Source of the DNA: Gnetum montanum
Taxonomy: Eukaryota > Streptophyta > Gnetopsida > Gnetales > Gnetaceae
Length of the DNA stretch: 64,000 nucleotides
NCBI GenBank assembly: GCA_015680685.1
Contig: MNCI01004660.1
Location: forward strand, 295,785 to 359,784
Direction: 5' to 3'
Both the position numbers and the translations under genes were made by a program. Of this stretch, positions 11,076 to 22,324 are shown piece by piece. Numbering within the stretch: the first letter of the stretch is position 1; each line of letters opens with the position of its first letter. Under the pieces are notes generated by a model. It saw only the letters and a list, made by a program, of their open reading frames with translations, did no database searches and was not told the DNA's origin.

Positions 11076-12992
11076 TGTTGAGGTCAACCTCACCCATGCT
11101 AGGCATGGGGCCATTATCAATGCACATGTAGAAAATTATAGTTGCAAAGTAGTTAAAATGCACAAATCAAATTCATAGGAATTCAAAAAATGCTATACTA
11201 GTTTTATGTAAAAAGCAAAATATACACAAAGGTCCTCAACCACACATAAATAAAATAAAATAAAAATTATGAATTTCAATTGCTAAATGAGCAAGTAGTA
11301 TACCAACACATGATAAATAGTGCACCACATGCTTTGCATAGACCTCTAAAAGATGACCTCAATGTAACCTACTAATCATGCTGTTGGTCCCAATTGCCCC
11401 TTGGAGAGAGAAAGTGATATAAAGAAATTCCATTTAGAAAAGAAAAAAAATAAAATCAAGAGAAAAGATAAGCCATCTGAAAAATGCCAACAAAATAGCA
11501 TATCTTTAAATTAAAAAACATGGTAATGACTGCATAATTTGTTTAAGTCTAATGAATTGATTTTCATATTTTTTAAAAAAGAATTACATATTTACAAATG
11601 TTTGTTAAAACATTAGTAATTGTGATGCAGCGTGTTGACGACGAATGATGATTTAGGGTTAAGGTTTCTCCCGCAGGGCCGCTATAAAGAGAGGGCAAGA
11701 ATTGGTAACAGGGTCTAGTGGCCAATCTTTCTTTTTGAAACGTGTAGCGGCTGGCAACACATGTCCATCAGTAGTCACTGTTTTATTTTGTTCTTCTATT
11801 TTCTCTGGCCACATGCAACCCATATTTTAGCCTCTTGTTGCTGCGAGCGACACATATCTGACAACAATGGACATATAGATGGTGGCCTTCTCTTTGGATG
11901 CTGGTGTAATGGCAAACGCCTATAGCGAGTGAGCAAGATGTGACAAACACACCGATGGCTGCAACCACACCTGCATCTCAATGACATACAACAATATCAA
12001 AAAAGTTTGTCATTTTCAATTACAGATATTTAATATTTTAAGCATTTCAAAACATGTTACTGGTACATTGTGCTATTTATCACTCTATGCACTAATTTTA
12101 AACATTTTTTTAATGCTTAAAATTTCATTGTTTTTTTTACTGACTTTCAAATACTCAAATCCTTAGATACTAATATATTGCATTCTTCAACTTGTAAATC
12201 ATTTTCAATCGGGAAACTCCTTATGGTCCCGTTGCGTTGCCATGTTTCATTACATTGCCTTGATAAGTATAGCTTTGTTGTCTGCATTTGCAACACAGTA
12301 GCAAGTATAAGTTTCTATCTATGGTAACACTACCAAAAATGTTTCATCTTCAGTGACAACATCATCGCCATTGGCCAGTATTTAGTTTATGCTTACGTGC
12401 AATCTGCTTGTTAAAATTCGGTAACTGCATTTACTGTCAGCGATGTGCCATTTTCTGATATACTAAAAATTGTTGAAGTATCTAAATTCAAAATAGTCGT
12501 TGCTTTGGAGTGGCGTTGTGTTTGACGAAATCAGAGTCTCTATAGTACTGAAGGAATGAGTTTTACTTGTTAGTCACAACAATCTTTTAAAATTTTTAGT
12601 CAACCTAGAGTCAAAGAAGTAATTTAAGACAGACTTTCACCAGTATGATTTCTCCGTAAAATGCACAGGGGATCACATATTGTTTAAGCTTCGAGGAATT
12701 GAATTTTTATAGCAGAATCTTGGAGTTTGATGTTACAGACATATGAAAGGTTGTGCATCTTTACTACTAGTTTATTAACATAATTTTATTTTCATTAATG
12801 TTGTTATACATATGGTTAAGAATATTTCATTAGTGGACTTCATTATTATTATTATTATTATTATTATCACATAGCCCTTTTCAACTGAGACTATTCCCAG
12901 GTTTTCGTACCCATGTGGGAGATGCCCTAGGCAATAGTCTTCTAAAACGAGTTTTCATAGGTGTTCGCGTGTCCAAAATTTACTCATCAATA
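11076..12992 (+). repeat. 3' LTR of the 6.4-13.0 kb Gypsy element
   Basis: A 1,917-bp copy of the 5' LTR, matching from TGTTGAGGTC to the last bases, where CA has become TA. Scattered substitutions and short indels separate the two, which shows the insertion is not recent. It contains TATA at 11682-11691 and (ATT)n at about 12842-12867. Confidence 0.85.
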
Positions 12993-12997
12993 GCAAG

Positions 12998-13515
12998 TAG
13001 CAAAAGAAGAAGGAGAAATGGCTAGATGGGATGTGGCAACGTGATGGCAACGGCAACCTAACCCAACTGAAATGGCAAAAAATCATGTTGCGAAAAAGAA
13101 ACGAGCTCTAAATACAGAACCAATTAATAACTTTAGCAATTTTTATATTTTAGTAAAATTATGTGTATATTTCTTTGTTGATAGAACAACAATTTAAAAT
13201 GCAATACAATACAATGATTTTTATATATAAAAATTTACAATATTTTTATTTATTGGTATCTAAGAACAATTACCCATCAATAAACTTAGGTAGAAGTTGT
13301 AAAAGAATTTATTCAAAAAATAGTAAAAAAAAAAACAAAAATATATATTAAGAACAATTTTGGTCATTGATAAATAAAAATTTTTAAATAAGTATATGAC
13401 ATGTTAAGTCCAATATATTAACATGTTAAACTTGTAACATACTTAATATTGTTTATACCAGATTGTTACTATTATTTTTATACATTTTTTATTTTTACAA
13501 CCATCAACCATATTT
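12998..13515. other. AT-rich intronic sequence
   Basis: Sequence between the Gypsy element and the hAT remnant. It is AT-rich with A and T runs; I see no coding content or structured repeat. Confidence 0.5.
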
Positions 13516-13519
13516 TCAT

Positions 13520-15770
13520 AATTAAAATCTAGAACTCCATAGATCCTCCATAATCCCACATTTGATGAGGATCCATTTTGTAATCTTGAAAAGATTGAGA
13601 TAATAACCTAATATTTGAATGAACAAAAATTAAATCTTTAGCCTTTGCAATGCCTAGTCTATCATGTTTTGTTGAGTAAATAAATGTATATTCACTCCAA
13701 TTTCTTTCACATGCTAATGCACTGGAAACCTATAATACAAAAAATAATTAAATTAAAAACTTAATAAGAGGATTTTGCTAAGAAATCTTTGTTACATAAG
13801 CATGAGGATTTTGATTATCTTTTTTCATAATTAATAAGAGTGGAATTTTTTTTAAAAAAAATAAGATAGAAATATGTTATTTTATCTCAAATAAAGGAAA
13901 CAACAAAAATTAAAGAGAGGCAACAAATATGAAATATAAAGAAAGAAAAGATTAATGTCATTAAATATTTAATTCACAAAAAAATATTTATAAATATCTT
14001 TCAAATAAAATTTAAAAAAGAAAAATTACTTGAGATAAAACACAAATTGCTATGTCCTTTAGTAATGGAGTTTGAGTTCCATATTGATTCCAAAATGTAA
14101 AAGCATCTAATGCTTCACGATCATATGCACAATCAGAATGTGCAAAATCTCCCTCTGATTTGATATAAATGTCATATTCTTTCTTTATCTTTACATGATC
14201 TTCTCTACTTGAAAAACATCGATCAATATAAGTTTTCTAACCTTTGTTAACTTCCTCATCTATCCATGGCTTTTTATGAAACCATTTTGGATTAAGAAGA
14301 AACCCAATAGAATGAAGGGGAGAATGAAGCATCCTCCATCTCTTTTCACTGCATTCCCATATTAAATTCTTTGTATGCTGATCAAAAGAAAATGAATCAT
14401 TTTGTAAAATCTGAAACAATGATTCTCTTGTTTGATCCATTTTTTCAAAAATTTCTCCCATGGATGGAGAATTACTATCGCAAAGTCTCAAAACCTCATA
14501 GATGGGATAAAAAAATTTTAAAGCAGCTTCAACTTGTTTCCAAAATAATTTTTCCCTACTTCCAACAATAAGATCAACAATTTCTTCACATAAACTTGAA
14601 TTAACACTTGATGAAATTTTCCACCTTTCCCAATCTACTGAAATTACCATTTCCCTAAGAGACTGTTTCACTTTAAAAAGACGTTCAATTATAATAAGTT
14701 GTGAGGCAAACGTAGTTTCTGCATATTTTAGTAACTGTAAAGAGGAGTACTTTCTGTAAATGACTTGTGACAATGAATAATTAGTGATAAATTGCTGAAT
14801 TTTACCATTTTCTACAACTTTTAATATCTAGTCAACACCAACATAAATATCTTTTAATAACAAATTCAAGCAATGTGTTGCGTAAGGAGTCCAAAAAATA
14901 TTTGAATATTCATCCTCTATAATCTCTCTTACCAACACATTATTTGAAGCACTATCTATGATAATTTGCACAATATTATCTCTTCCTATTGTATTTATAG
15001 TTTTACGAAATAATCTCATTAGATAAACAACATTTTTAACATTTCCTAAAGTGTCATATGACTTGATAAAAATAACACTTTTTGGAGATGATGCAAGGAT
15101 ATTAATAAGTGATTTGTTAGTAATATCTGTCCACCTATATGATAAAATAGAAACACCTGTAATAGACCAACTATCCTTAATGCCTCTTAAATTTGCTTCA
15201 ACTTGAGCTTTTTTTTTAGTTAAAAGTGTTGTTTTAATTTTTTCATAGCAAGGTGGCACATACCCTTTTGAAGCAGAATTTATCATTTGTATGGCTTGTT
15301 TAAAATAAGAAGACCTAGAAATGTTAAAAGGCATACCACATGCATAGAAAAATCTTGCTATAGCTGCATCCACATTTTTTATTTGAAGAATCAAACATTT
15401 TTTCTAAATTAGTATTTGACATGGAATTACTGACATTTGTATGTGTTTTTGTACTCTTGACAGTGGACATGGCATCAAAATGGTTAAATTGCTTAATAAG
15501 ATCTTCTTTTTCAGATTTTGGTATTCTTTTACATAGCAAAATTTGCTCTTTCTTTCCAATTCCAAGCAAGTGCTATATAACAAGTGCAACAGAACTACTT
15601 CTATTTATGTTGCAATAAGGAAAAATCCATGATTTGCTTCCTGAATTGCTATACTTACCTCCAGAATATTTCCCTTTAACATTTACTATAGTCCATAGTT
15701 TTTTTCTGAAAATACTTTTTTAATAATTGATATTATGATTTTTCTCCATGCCCTTCTTGCTCTTCAGAAA
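13520..15770 (-). pseudogene. hAT-family transposase, decayed
   Basis: Reading from high to low coordinates: a BED-finger-like stretch near 15600-15690 without its Cys pair, then 15324-15569. Next comes a DUF659-type block (14828-15394) with RFFYACGMPFNISRSSYF and GVSILSYRWTD. After it, FWTPYATHCLNLLLKDI marks the hAT insertion region, then LIIIERLFKVKQSLREMV and ALKFFYPIYEVLR (14237-14773). The hAT dimerisation domain follows: TFWNQYGTQTPLLKDIA up to a donor at 14028-14029 and SSALACERNWSEYTF after an acceptor at 13730-13731, leaving a 300-bp intron. Stops and shifts lie between the blocks. Intact enzymes move DNA by cut and paste. I could not find the terminal inverted repeats. Confidence 0.8.
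13730..14029 (-). other. Intron inside hAT transposase
   Basis: The dimerisation-domain reading frame is interrupted by an AT-rich 300-bp stretch beginning GTAATT and ending TTATAG, with coding sequence resuming directly. Both edges obey GT-AG. Confidence 0.6.
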
Positions 15771-15967
15771 GCAAATCTTCTTTAGATGAAATTGATCCTA
15801 TATGCCTATTATAAAAATTCAGAATATTTTTTACAAAGAAGATAAAAACAAACCATAAAACAAAAATGTATTTTAAAAATGATTGATGCAATCATGCTCT
15901 TTGGTAGACAATGTATAATAGAATTTCATCCAAAAATAAATAAAGATTATTCCAAGTCCAATTCAAA

Positions 15968-17025
15968 AAAATCTTTCATTTTAAATACCACTCAGAGTCT
16001 TAAACTAATTAATAAACACAGATTCACCACTACATGTTAACAATTAAGTAAAATCCTCAAAGATGGCAAAGAAGTTTGTACCAAAAGTCTATGGATGATT
16101 TGGTGAGTTTACTAATTGTTGCCTAATGTCCCTATTTAGTTCCATTTTTTAACTTTTCTGGGTTTTCCTATGTTCTCTTATTTTCACTTTCACTTGAAGA
16201 AAATATTTTCAATAATAGAAAGTTGGCAACTATAACAGGGGAAAGTACTAACTAGGGATCATAGGAAAGAGTTGAATAATGTTGTAAAAATAGTGCTAAA
16301 CTATCACTATGCTATTGTTTTTTGCTGTGTCTGTCTTTTTTACCTTATCCTTAAATTATTTGTTATTTGTTTTATTGTTTATTTTTTAATTTTACTTTTT
16401 TAAAAAGTAGTTTATTTATCCTAAAACTAACAGTTATACTTTAAATAACTGTTTCTTTATTTTTTAATTACTTTAAGTAACTGTTTCTTTATTTTTTAAT
16501 TACTTTTTAAATTAAAATTTTTATAGTTTAAAATAAATTCTATTGCAACTAACCGTTAACCATAACACTATTTCTTTTCTCTTAAATACATTGCAGTTGA
16601 TACTATAATTGAAATGATTTGCAGGTAGGTTATTGGCAGTACAGTAAATGAAATGAATAGAATCCATCATCTCCATATAGAGATAATTGAGAAACTTCAA
16701 TTTTAGTTTTATGTTTTTGTTAAGATTTATTTGTAGAATATTAAATACTGACATAGATCAGAGTTTGTTGAGAAATAAACCCTCATTTTCATTTTCATAG
16801 TTATTATTGTTGATGTTTGGGTTTCATTTTCATTTTCACTTGGCTTGTTTTTGCTTTATTCTGTCTTTTATTGTTCAAATACCAATACCTTTGGCAACAA
16901 AAAAGATAGTGAACAACATTCTAAATCTTTGATTCTAAATACCACTCAAAGAGCCTCTTACCAATAATAAATGCAGATTCACCATTGCATGTTAATAATC
17001 AAATAAAATCCTTAAAGATGAGCTG
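15968..17025 (+). repeat. Direct repeat pair of about 90 bp
   Basis: AAATACCACTCA, CAGATTCACCA, CATGTTAA and AAATCCT(C/T)AAAGATG occur in the same order at 15980-16070 and 16936-17022. The two copies are diverged and lie about 950 bp apart. They could be remains of a transposon's ends or of a local duplication. Confidence 0.5.
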
Positions 17026-17104
17026 AAAACAGTGCAGAACTCTACTGCCACTTTTTCATATAAATAAATAAGCATAAGGCAAGATCCTCGAGATTAAATC
17101 TACG

Positions 17105-17185
17105 AATAGAAGGATTTGCTGCCCCCATTGAAATGGGAATAGAGAATAGAAAGATTTGCTGCCCCCATTGAAATGGGAATAGAGA
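17105..17185 (+). repeat. Two-copy tandem repeat
   Basis: A unit of about 40 bp containing GATTTGCTGCCCCCATTG followed by AAATGGGAATAGAGAA is present twice in a row with almost no difference. Confidence 0.75.
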
Positions 17186-17439
17186 AAGGCTAAAGATGCA
17201 ACTATGATATTTTACATTTTACAGATATGAATTGCAGTGATTGAACTTTACTGTAATAATAATAAGAAACTCTGACTCAAAGAAAAGAACTTTAATAAAG
17301 AGAGACAAATGAAGAGATAATGTACAAAAATGGTCTTTGAATTCCTGGTTTAGCCCATTTTGAAAAGGAAGAAGGAGTGCTTGTTGAAAAAGCAGACACT
17401 TACCACACAAAGTTGACTAAAGATTTATGGTTATGAATA

Positions 17440-18020
17440 GCGATGAAGCAGCAGCAATGGCCGTGGAGAAGGAGCAGCAATAGCACACAATGGCCGTGCA
17501 ATGGAGAAGAAGCAGCAATAGCAAGATTCGCAGCACAACAATGCAAAAGCAACAGCAATAGCAAGATTAGCAGCGTTCATAGCACAGGCCCGAAATGTTT
17601 TACCTAAATGTGTTACTTATTGCTGTCCTCGTGATAGAATAAACTCTAAATTTTTTTTCTGGCCATAGAATAAACCATAAATTTTTTCCCTCCATGTTTG
17701 CCATTTCACACATTCAATTCTATGCACACCTGCATTTAATTCGTGACAGACCTGCATTTAATTCGTGACACGTGCGGGTGTTGAGAATCAAGGATCCTTT
17801 CGTATCTTTGAAACCCTAAAATTAAAAAATAAAATCAAAGAAAATCAAACGTGTCAAAAACGTTTCAGCCCGGAAACGTGTAGCTCAGTGATGGTTACTG
17901 TTAATGGAAAACCGCGTTTTGAAACAGGATCCTGCGTCCGTTGTGTTTCTGGCAACATAGCCTTCCAGCAACATAGCCTTCCAGTACATAGCAACATAGC
18001 CTTCCAGTACATAGCAGTGC
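17440..18020 (+). repeat. Short tandem and interspersed repeats
   Basis: GCAGCAATAGCA-type units recur between 17440 and 17580. CAACATAGCCTTCCAG recurs three times, partly with GTACATAG, between 17955 and 18015. No reading frame is maintained across them. Confidence 0.6.
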
Positions 18021-18507
18021 AAGCTAACTAACTGGGCAATGGCCCATGCACCGGCACATATGTTATCATTTAACAGCCCCAGAAAATATAATTAACAAAA
18101 AATCCTAAAATCTTGAACAGCCTGTAAGGATAGTCTCTGAATTTGCTCTAAATGGCAGAAACATAAAGTGAACTTGATACTGAAAATAGCGTTTACCGGC
18201 TAATTGTTTGATAATCACACAAAATTATATGCACTGAATGAAACCAGCCACAAAAAAGTTATCTGACACTCTGGCCTTATTATGTATAGCAAGCTGCTAT
18301 TTTCAAACATGTTTCAATCATATGGTGAATATTTTGAAACAGTTTAAAAAATCTTTGAATCACCTGGAAGCAGCACTTAAATTTAGTTGAAATGAAAATA
18401 TATTAACAAAAAATTATAAAAAATCATATGATTCAAAAGCTTTAAATATGAAAATGATGCATTTGGTCAAATAGTCACGGATCTCTTGAATGGAGAATTA
18501 TACTTAC

Positions 18508-19189
18508 TTTCATACAATAAGGGCTCGTCATCCTCATCAACCTCTTGTTCCTCTTTCATCTTCATCAATTTCAGCCTCTTGTTCCTCCAGTTTTTCTAAA
18601 CGATCCAGTTCCCACTCTGCTTCCTCAAACCTCATTTCTGATTCAAGTGCAGCCTTGTCCACAATGGGATCCCACTCTTCCAAAAATTGAATAGCATACT
18701 TCTCAACAGGAAGTACACGGTCCTGGAACGATAAAGCTCCATTTCCTGCACCAGTTCCCATCTGTTGAACATCAACCATCATTTCAATTTCTGAATCAAC
18801 TGGATGTAGTGCTGTATTATTATCAGTAAATTCATTCTCTGTTGAATGAAGCAATTTATCTACTCTGTTCTCTGATTGTTCATAATCATCTTGAGCTTTT
18901 TTTGCATCTGACTTCCCTTCATCTGGTTCAATGCCATACTCATCATCTTCCAAAAGTCTGGTGACAACATCCTCGGTAAACTCTTGGTCATGGGCAGCAT
19001 CTTCAAGTTCAACCTTCTTCAGAACCATATAGTCTACTTCATCTTCAGCATGCTTTAGTGCAGCCTCTAAATCATCATTAGAAAAGAGCCGATGATCTTC
19101 ATTTCCATGATCAGAACCATCTGGAGCAATTCTCTTTGGTCTCATCCCTTGAAGACCTGAAAATAAATCCATAGGGTTCAACTTTTAAA
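18508..19189 (-). pseudogene. PIE1: PIE1-like acidic region after helicase-C
   Basis: The open stretch 18537-19181 begins NPMDLFSG and continues through AALKHAEDEVDYMVLK, NQEFTE-like and RYAIRFLE-like motifs to FEEAEWELDRLEKLEE. This is the conserved segment that follows the ATPase in PIE1. A short internal duplication around 18541-18590 (CCTCTTGTTCCTC occurs twice on the plus strand) shifts the frame. In the other frame EDDEPLLYE then runs to a good donor, GTAAGT, at 18502-18507. The next recognisable exon lies about 12.3 kb away. Confidence 0.8.
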
Positions 19190-20249
19190 AAAATTCTGTA
19201 TTATATCCACCACTTTGTGTGACCAAATCGTCCAGCGCACGCTTCTGATTTGCTTTTTAAGAATATTTTCTTCAATTGTTTTCTCAGATACTAGCCTCTA
19301 GATATGAACTTCACGTGTTTGCCCGATGCGGTGGCATCTATCTTGAGCTTGCTGGTCCATCGCTGGATTCCAATCACTGTCATAGAATATAACAGTATCA
19401 GCACCAACAAGGTTGATTCCAACGCCACCACTTCTTGTTGAAAGAATGAAAAGGAAAATCTTTGGGTTGGTGTTGAATCGCTGCATCAATATCTGCCTTT
19501 TCTCTGGTTGAGTTGAGCCATCAAGCAGAACATAAGTATATCCATAAAGATTAATGAAAGCTTCTAAAACATCAAGCATCTTAGTCATCTGGGTAAAAAT
19601 TAGAGCCTTGTATCCTGATTTCAATCGTCTTAACATGATTGCTAACTCTTGCAATTTACCACAATCAAATTGAATAAGTCTTCTGTCTGGCAAAAACAAC
19701 TGTCTTTGCACAATGACAGGCCTAAGAGGCTCAAGAAGATTGCTGATTTGTTTGGCAGAACTTTCTTCGAGAGGTGGAGGAAGTAAAAGAGCAGAGGAAG
19801 CAGATTTGCTACACCAGAAAACAGGCTGTGGTGCAAGGGCAGCTGGAATAGGAAAGACGAAAGACTCAATCATGTCTAGCATTTTACGACAACGTTGAGA
19901 AGGTGACAATACAAGGTCTGCAAGCAATGAAGAAGTTTCTAGGTAGTGTGCTCGATTTTCATTCTTTTTATGAATATCAAAAACAGGATGTTCAATAGTC
20001 ACAGCCTTCCTCAAATCCATTCCATAAACAGGCTTCCGTTTGCAGCGAAACGAATTCAACCATGCTAGAAGCATAGCCCTAGCTCTCGCTTGCCTTACTC
20101 TTTCATCATGAAGTGCTTGCTGAATTTCTTAAAGATATTTCTTCTATGCATAGGGTCTTGTCTATGGAAGGGGCGTATCTCCTGTATCAATGCGGATGGG
20201 GTTGCAAGTTTTTGAAACTTCATCGTACTCCCATGTACTCATCCGAAAT
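19190..20249 (-). pseudogene. PIE1: PIE1-like linker and helicase-C domain
   Basis: After the SNF2 part the sequence continues with THLEF and MSTWEYDEV, typical of the SWR1-type insertion region. Three stops follow (20162-20164, 20144-20146, 20129-20131). A long open part at 19301-20074 carries the rest of the insertion and the helicase-C domain: PDRRLIQFDCGKLQ, ALIFTQMTKMLDVLEAF, the LDGST motif, STRSGGVGINL and DRCHRIGQT (motif VI). A stop at 19298-19300 replaces the Tyr of the VHIYRL motif. A one-base deletion follows in KKANQKRALD, and a stop at 19185-19187 lies just before KLNPMDLFS. Conservation of the open part is high, so decay is mainly through point changes and small indels. Confidence 0.85.
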
Positions 20250-21569
20250 TCAAGATGAGTGGAAACTAAATTCATTCCTACTAAATTGATTCCTTGTTGT
20301 TGAGACTTGAGAGTTGCCCAGCACAGAACAAATTGATGGATGAACTTGTTTTTCTGACCCTATCATATCAAAAGAACTCACAATTGGCCTCCCCTCAAAC
20401 AAATCTGGATGATTGCATACCTTTCTTAATTGCATCAACACATTTATTAAACCAAGGAAGTTGCCACTGGCCAAAGTTGCTTGGGTCTCTGAACTAGCAA
20501 TGAAATCCTCATACAAGTTTCGCTGACATTCATATTTTTTTGGTAGTTGCTTTTCCACGTCTTGTTTCAGTCGACGAAGGATAAAAGGGCGCAATACATT
20601 ATGCAATCTATCAACTACTTTATTTTCTTGTTCTTACCTCTCGACCATGCCGGCTATAGGATTACTGAACCAATCATTGAACTCTTGCTGTGACTGAAAA
20701 AGATGAGGCATCAAAAAATGCATAAACGACCACAACTCCAGAAGATCGTTTTGAAGTGGTGTGCCTGTTAGAAGTATTCGCCTTTTTGAATTAAAATTCA
20801 ATAGTGTTTGCCATCTTTGTGATTTCCTGTTTTTAATCAAATGGGCCTAATCTAATATAAGGTACTTCCACTTCTTCCATTTAAAAGCCTTGGCATCCTG
20901 AATGACAAGTTTGTAGATTGTTATGCATACATGGAAAGAATTAAGCTTTTCCTAACCCTGCCTCTTGACCTTGCGTTCTTTTGCACTTGCAAAATAAGTT
21001 AAGACCTTGAAAGCAGGACACCATTTCATAAATTCAGTTTCCCAGTTCAGCATGACACTTGTAGGAACAACAATCAAATGAGGTCCCCATATACCTTTTT
21101 CACAGGCTAAGTGTGCTAAAAGTGCTATGGTCATTATTGTCTTGCCAAGACCCATTTCATCTGCTAAAATACCATTAAGACGCTTCTCATACATTGTGAC
21201 TAACCAGTCTAGACCAATATGTTGGTATTCACGAAGAGGATGTTTAAGAAGAAATGGCAACTTTGTGCGGACTTTTGTTGTAGAGAATGTGTTGCCTGTA
21301 GGTTGTGCTACTCGTGCCGCAGCAGCAGCATCAGCAATTTTAACATCATTACTTTCTTCTTCCTCTATTTTATGTGGCAGATCAGTTTGATGGGATTTCT
21401 GCTTGACCTCCGATATTTTACCATGATTATCTTCTTCTGGTATCAACAGCAACTTGCCCTCATTTTCTTTTGTATCATTAGCCATGTCAACTGGCAGGGC
21501 TTCAACTGACTCAAAATCTGCCTTTTTCTCATCCTGGCTATCACTTTTTCCAGAATCCAGGCAATCAGT
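20250..21569 (-). pseudogene. PIE1: PIE1-like SNF2 ATPase domain, three stops
   Basis: This part starts at a CCAG acceptor and reads through the SNF2_N domain without an intron. Visible motifs are PTGNTFSTTKVRTKLPFLL, motif I (Walker A) DEMGLGKT at 21138-21161, motif Ia LIVVPTSVMLNWE, motif III LLTGTPLQNDLLELW, and LRPFILRRLK. The DEAH box (motif II) reads Asp-stop-Ala-His: the Glu codon is TAG at 20847-20849. Other in-frame stops replace residues at 20952-20954, just after KRQG, and at 20634-20636, after GMVER. About ten residues expected between the KYE and QRNLYEDF motifs are absent without loss of frame. A +1 shift occurs near 20300. No active ATPase could be made. Confidence 0.85.
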
Positions 21570-21652
21570 CTGGATATAAATTAATTATGTTAGTAAAGAT
21601 CAGCTATTGTGATCAACTATCATTATATAGCAGCAGTAAAAGTCCCACTCAC

Positions 21653-21715
21653 TTGTCTGTATCTCTGCACCAATATTTCAACAGGTAGTTCACTCTCCGC
21701 TTTTAAAGCATCAAT
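21653..21715 (-). pseudogene. PIE1: PIE1-like exon with ALKAESELPVE segment
   Basis: This short exon reads IDALKAESELPVEILVQRY and ends at a GTGAGT donor (21647-21652). It corresponds to the conserved ELPVE-L-RY motif found in PIE1 and other SWR1/INO80 ATPases between the HSA region and the helicase. The expected residues upstream of it are missing and I see no clear AG acceptor at its start, so the 5' part of the exon may be deleted or its acceptor mutated. Confidence 0.5.
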
Positions 21716-21952
21716 GTGCGTGTAAAATATGCAATGAAAACATTCATCGGGAAAATATTATACTTTAACTAAAAGGAGAGTCTGCTTTGAAAGAAGTAAT
21801 GGCTGAATACTCATCAAGCAAACTACTTCAAAATAATTTTAAAAATAGGTTAGCAACATAGATATTTTGCCAACCCGGCATCAAATGGTGCAAATGCTAA
21901 AATGATGTAACAGTAGAGAATTTGTCTCATGACAGACAAAAAAGGAACAAAC

Positions 21953-22021
21953 CTCTGCAATGACATCATTTTCTTCGACTTCAGGCAGCTCCTCCTCCTC
22001 CAGTAGGGTAGCTTCATCATC
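21953..22021 (-). pseudogene. PIE1: PIE1-like acidic exon
   Basis: An open 69-bp exon bounded by an ACAG acceptor on the upstream side and a GAG|GTTTGT donor. It reads an acidic stretch starting DDEATLLEEEE and ending ENDVIAE. This matches the Asp/Glu-rich segment that precedes the ATPase domain in PIE1 proteins. This exon has no lesion. It is the most upstream part of the gene that I can recognise; a LINE fragment begins about 300 bp further on. Confidence 0.6.
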
Positions 22022-22324
22022 CTGTCCGAAAATAGAGAAATGTCCGTCAAAAAATTTGAGTCAGAACCATATTAAATTACAAATGGAAGGTACACATCCA
22101 AACTAAACCCCAAAACCAAGAACGATCAGTCGAGATAAATGATAAGCATCTAAGAAATCAGTAGACCATCTATGGAAATACTTCAAGCAGGAACAATTAC
22201 TTTTGTCTTTAAAGTAATTCTTCATATATGAAGTTGAAGACGGAATAAACCATAGCAATGACAAATTGTATTTTTTCCTTTGAAGTAAAGAAAGCCCTTA
22301 TAAAAAAGACCTGATCCTATTATT

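Larger units (their letters stand above)
6399..12992 (+). mobile_element. Ty3/Gypsy LTR retrotransposon remnant in pseudogene intron
   Basis: Two long direct repeats (6399-8308 and 11076-12992) both begin TGTTGAGGTC and end CATCAACA or CATCAATA. They flank 2.8 kb of internal sequence. The element is bordered by GCAGG (6394-6398) and GCAAG (12993-12997), a 5-bp target duplication with one difference. Internally there is a protease-like region and an integrase C-terminal tail in the order expected for Ty3/Gypsy. Gag, reverse transcriptase, RNase H and the integrase core are missing. It lies inside the 12-kb intron, in the opposite orientation to the host locus. Confidence 0.85.
15771..18500. 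other. AT-rich intron part with small repeats
   Basis: No gene seen. It contains an 85-100-bp direct repeat (15968-16075 and 16926-17025), a two-copy tandem near 17105-17185, a CAGCAATAGCA-rich cluster at 17440-17580 and ACATAGCCTTCCAG repeats at 17950-18020. All lie in the 12-kb gap between pseudogene exons. Confidence 0.55.
3510..22021 (-). pseudogene. PIE1: PIE1-like SWR1-complex ATPase, unprocessed pseudogene
   Basis: The intact family member is the Swi2/Snf2-type ATPase that powers the plant SWR1 complex, swapping H2A for H2A.Z in nucleosomes. The locus keeps the family order: acidic segment, SNF2 ATPase domain, helicase-C domain, acidic segment, lysine-rich segment, SANT/Myb-like domain. 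Matches to PIE1 are strong, for example DEMGLGKT, LLTGTPLQNDLLELW, CNHPDLFEGRPIVSSFDM, RCHRIGQTREVH and YRGRYRHP. Several exon edges keep GT and AG dinucleotides, so it arose by DNA duplication or decay in place, not reverse transcription. Lesions include stops at 20952-20954, 20847-20849, 20634-20636, 20162-20164, 20144-20146, 20129-20131, 19298-19300 and 19185-19187, plus frameshifts and deletions. The N-terminal HSA region was not found. Whether a working copy exists elsewhere cannot be judged from here. Confidence 0.85.

Noticed and set aside
20250-20606. Possible short introns explaining the stops in the SNF2 domain
   Set aside because: Homology to PIE1 is continuous through the stops and there are no GT-AG pairs around them, so splicing cannot remove them.
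21127-21509. Plus-strand frames opposite the SNF2 domain
   Set aside because: They are shadows of the conserved minus-strand coding sequence.
3510-22021. Processed retrocopy of PIE1
   Set aside because: Introns with GT-AG borders are kept, and there is no poly(A) tail or flanking duplication.
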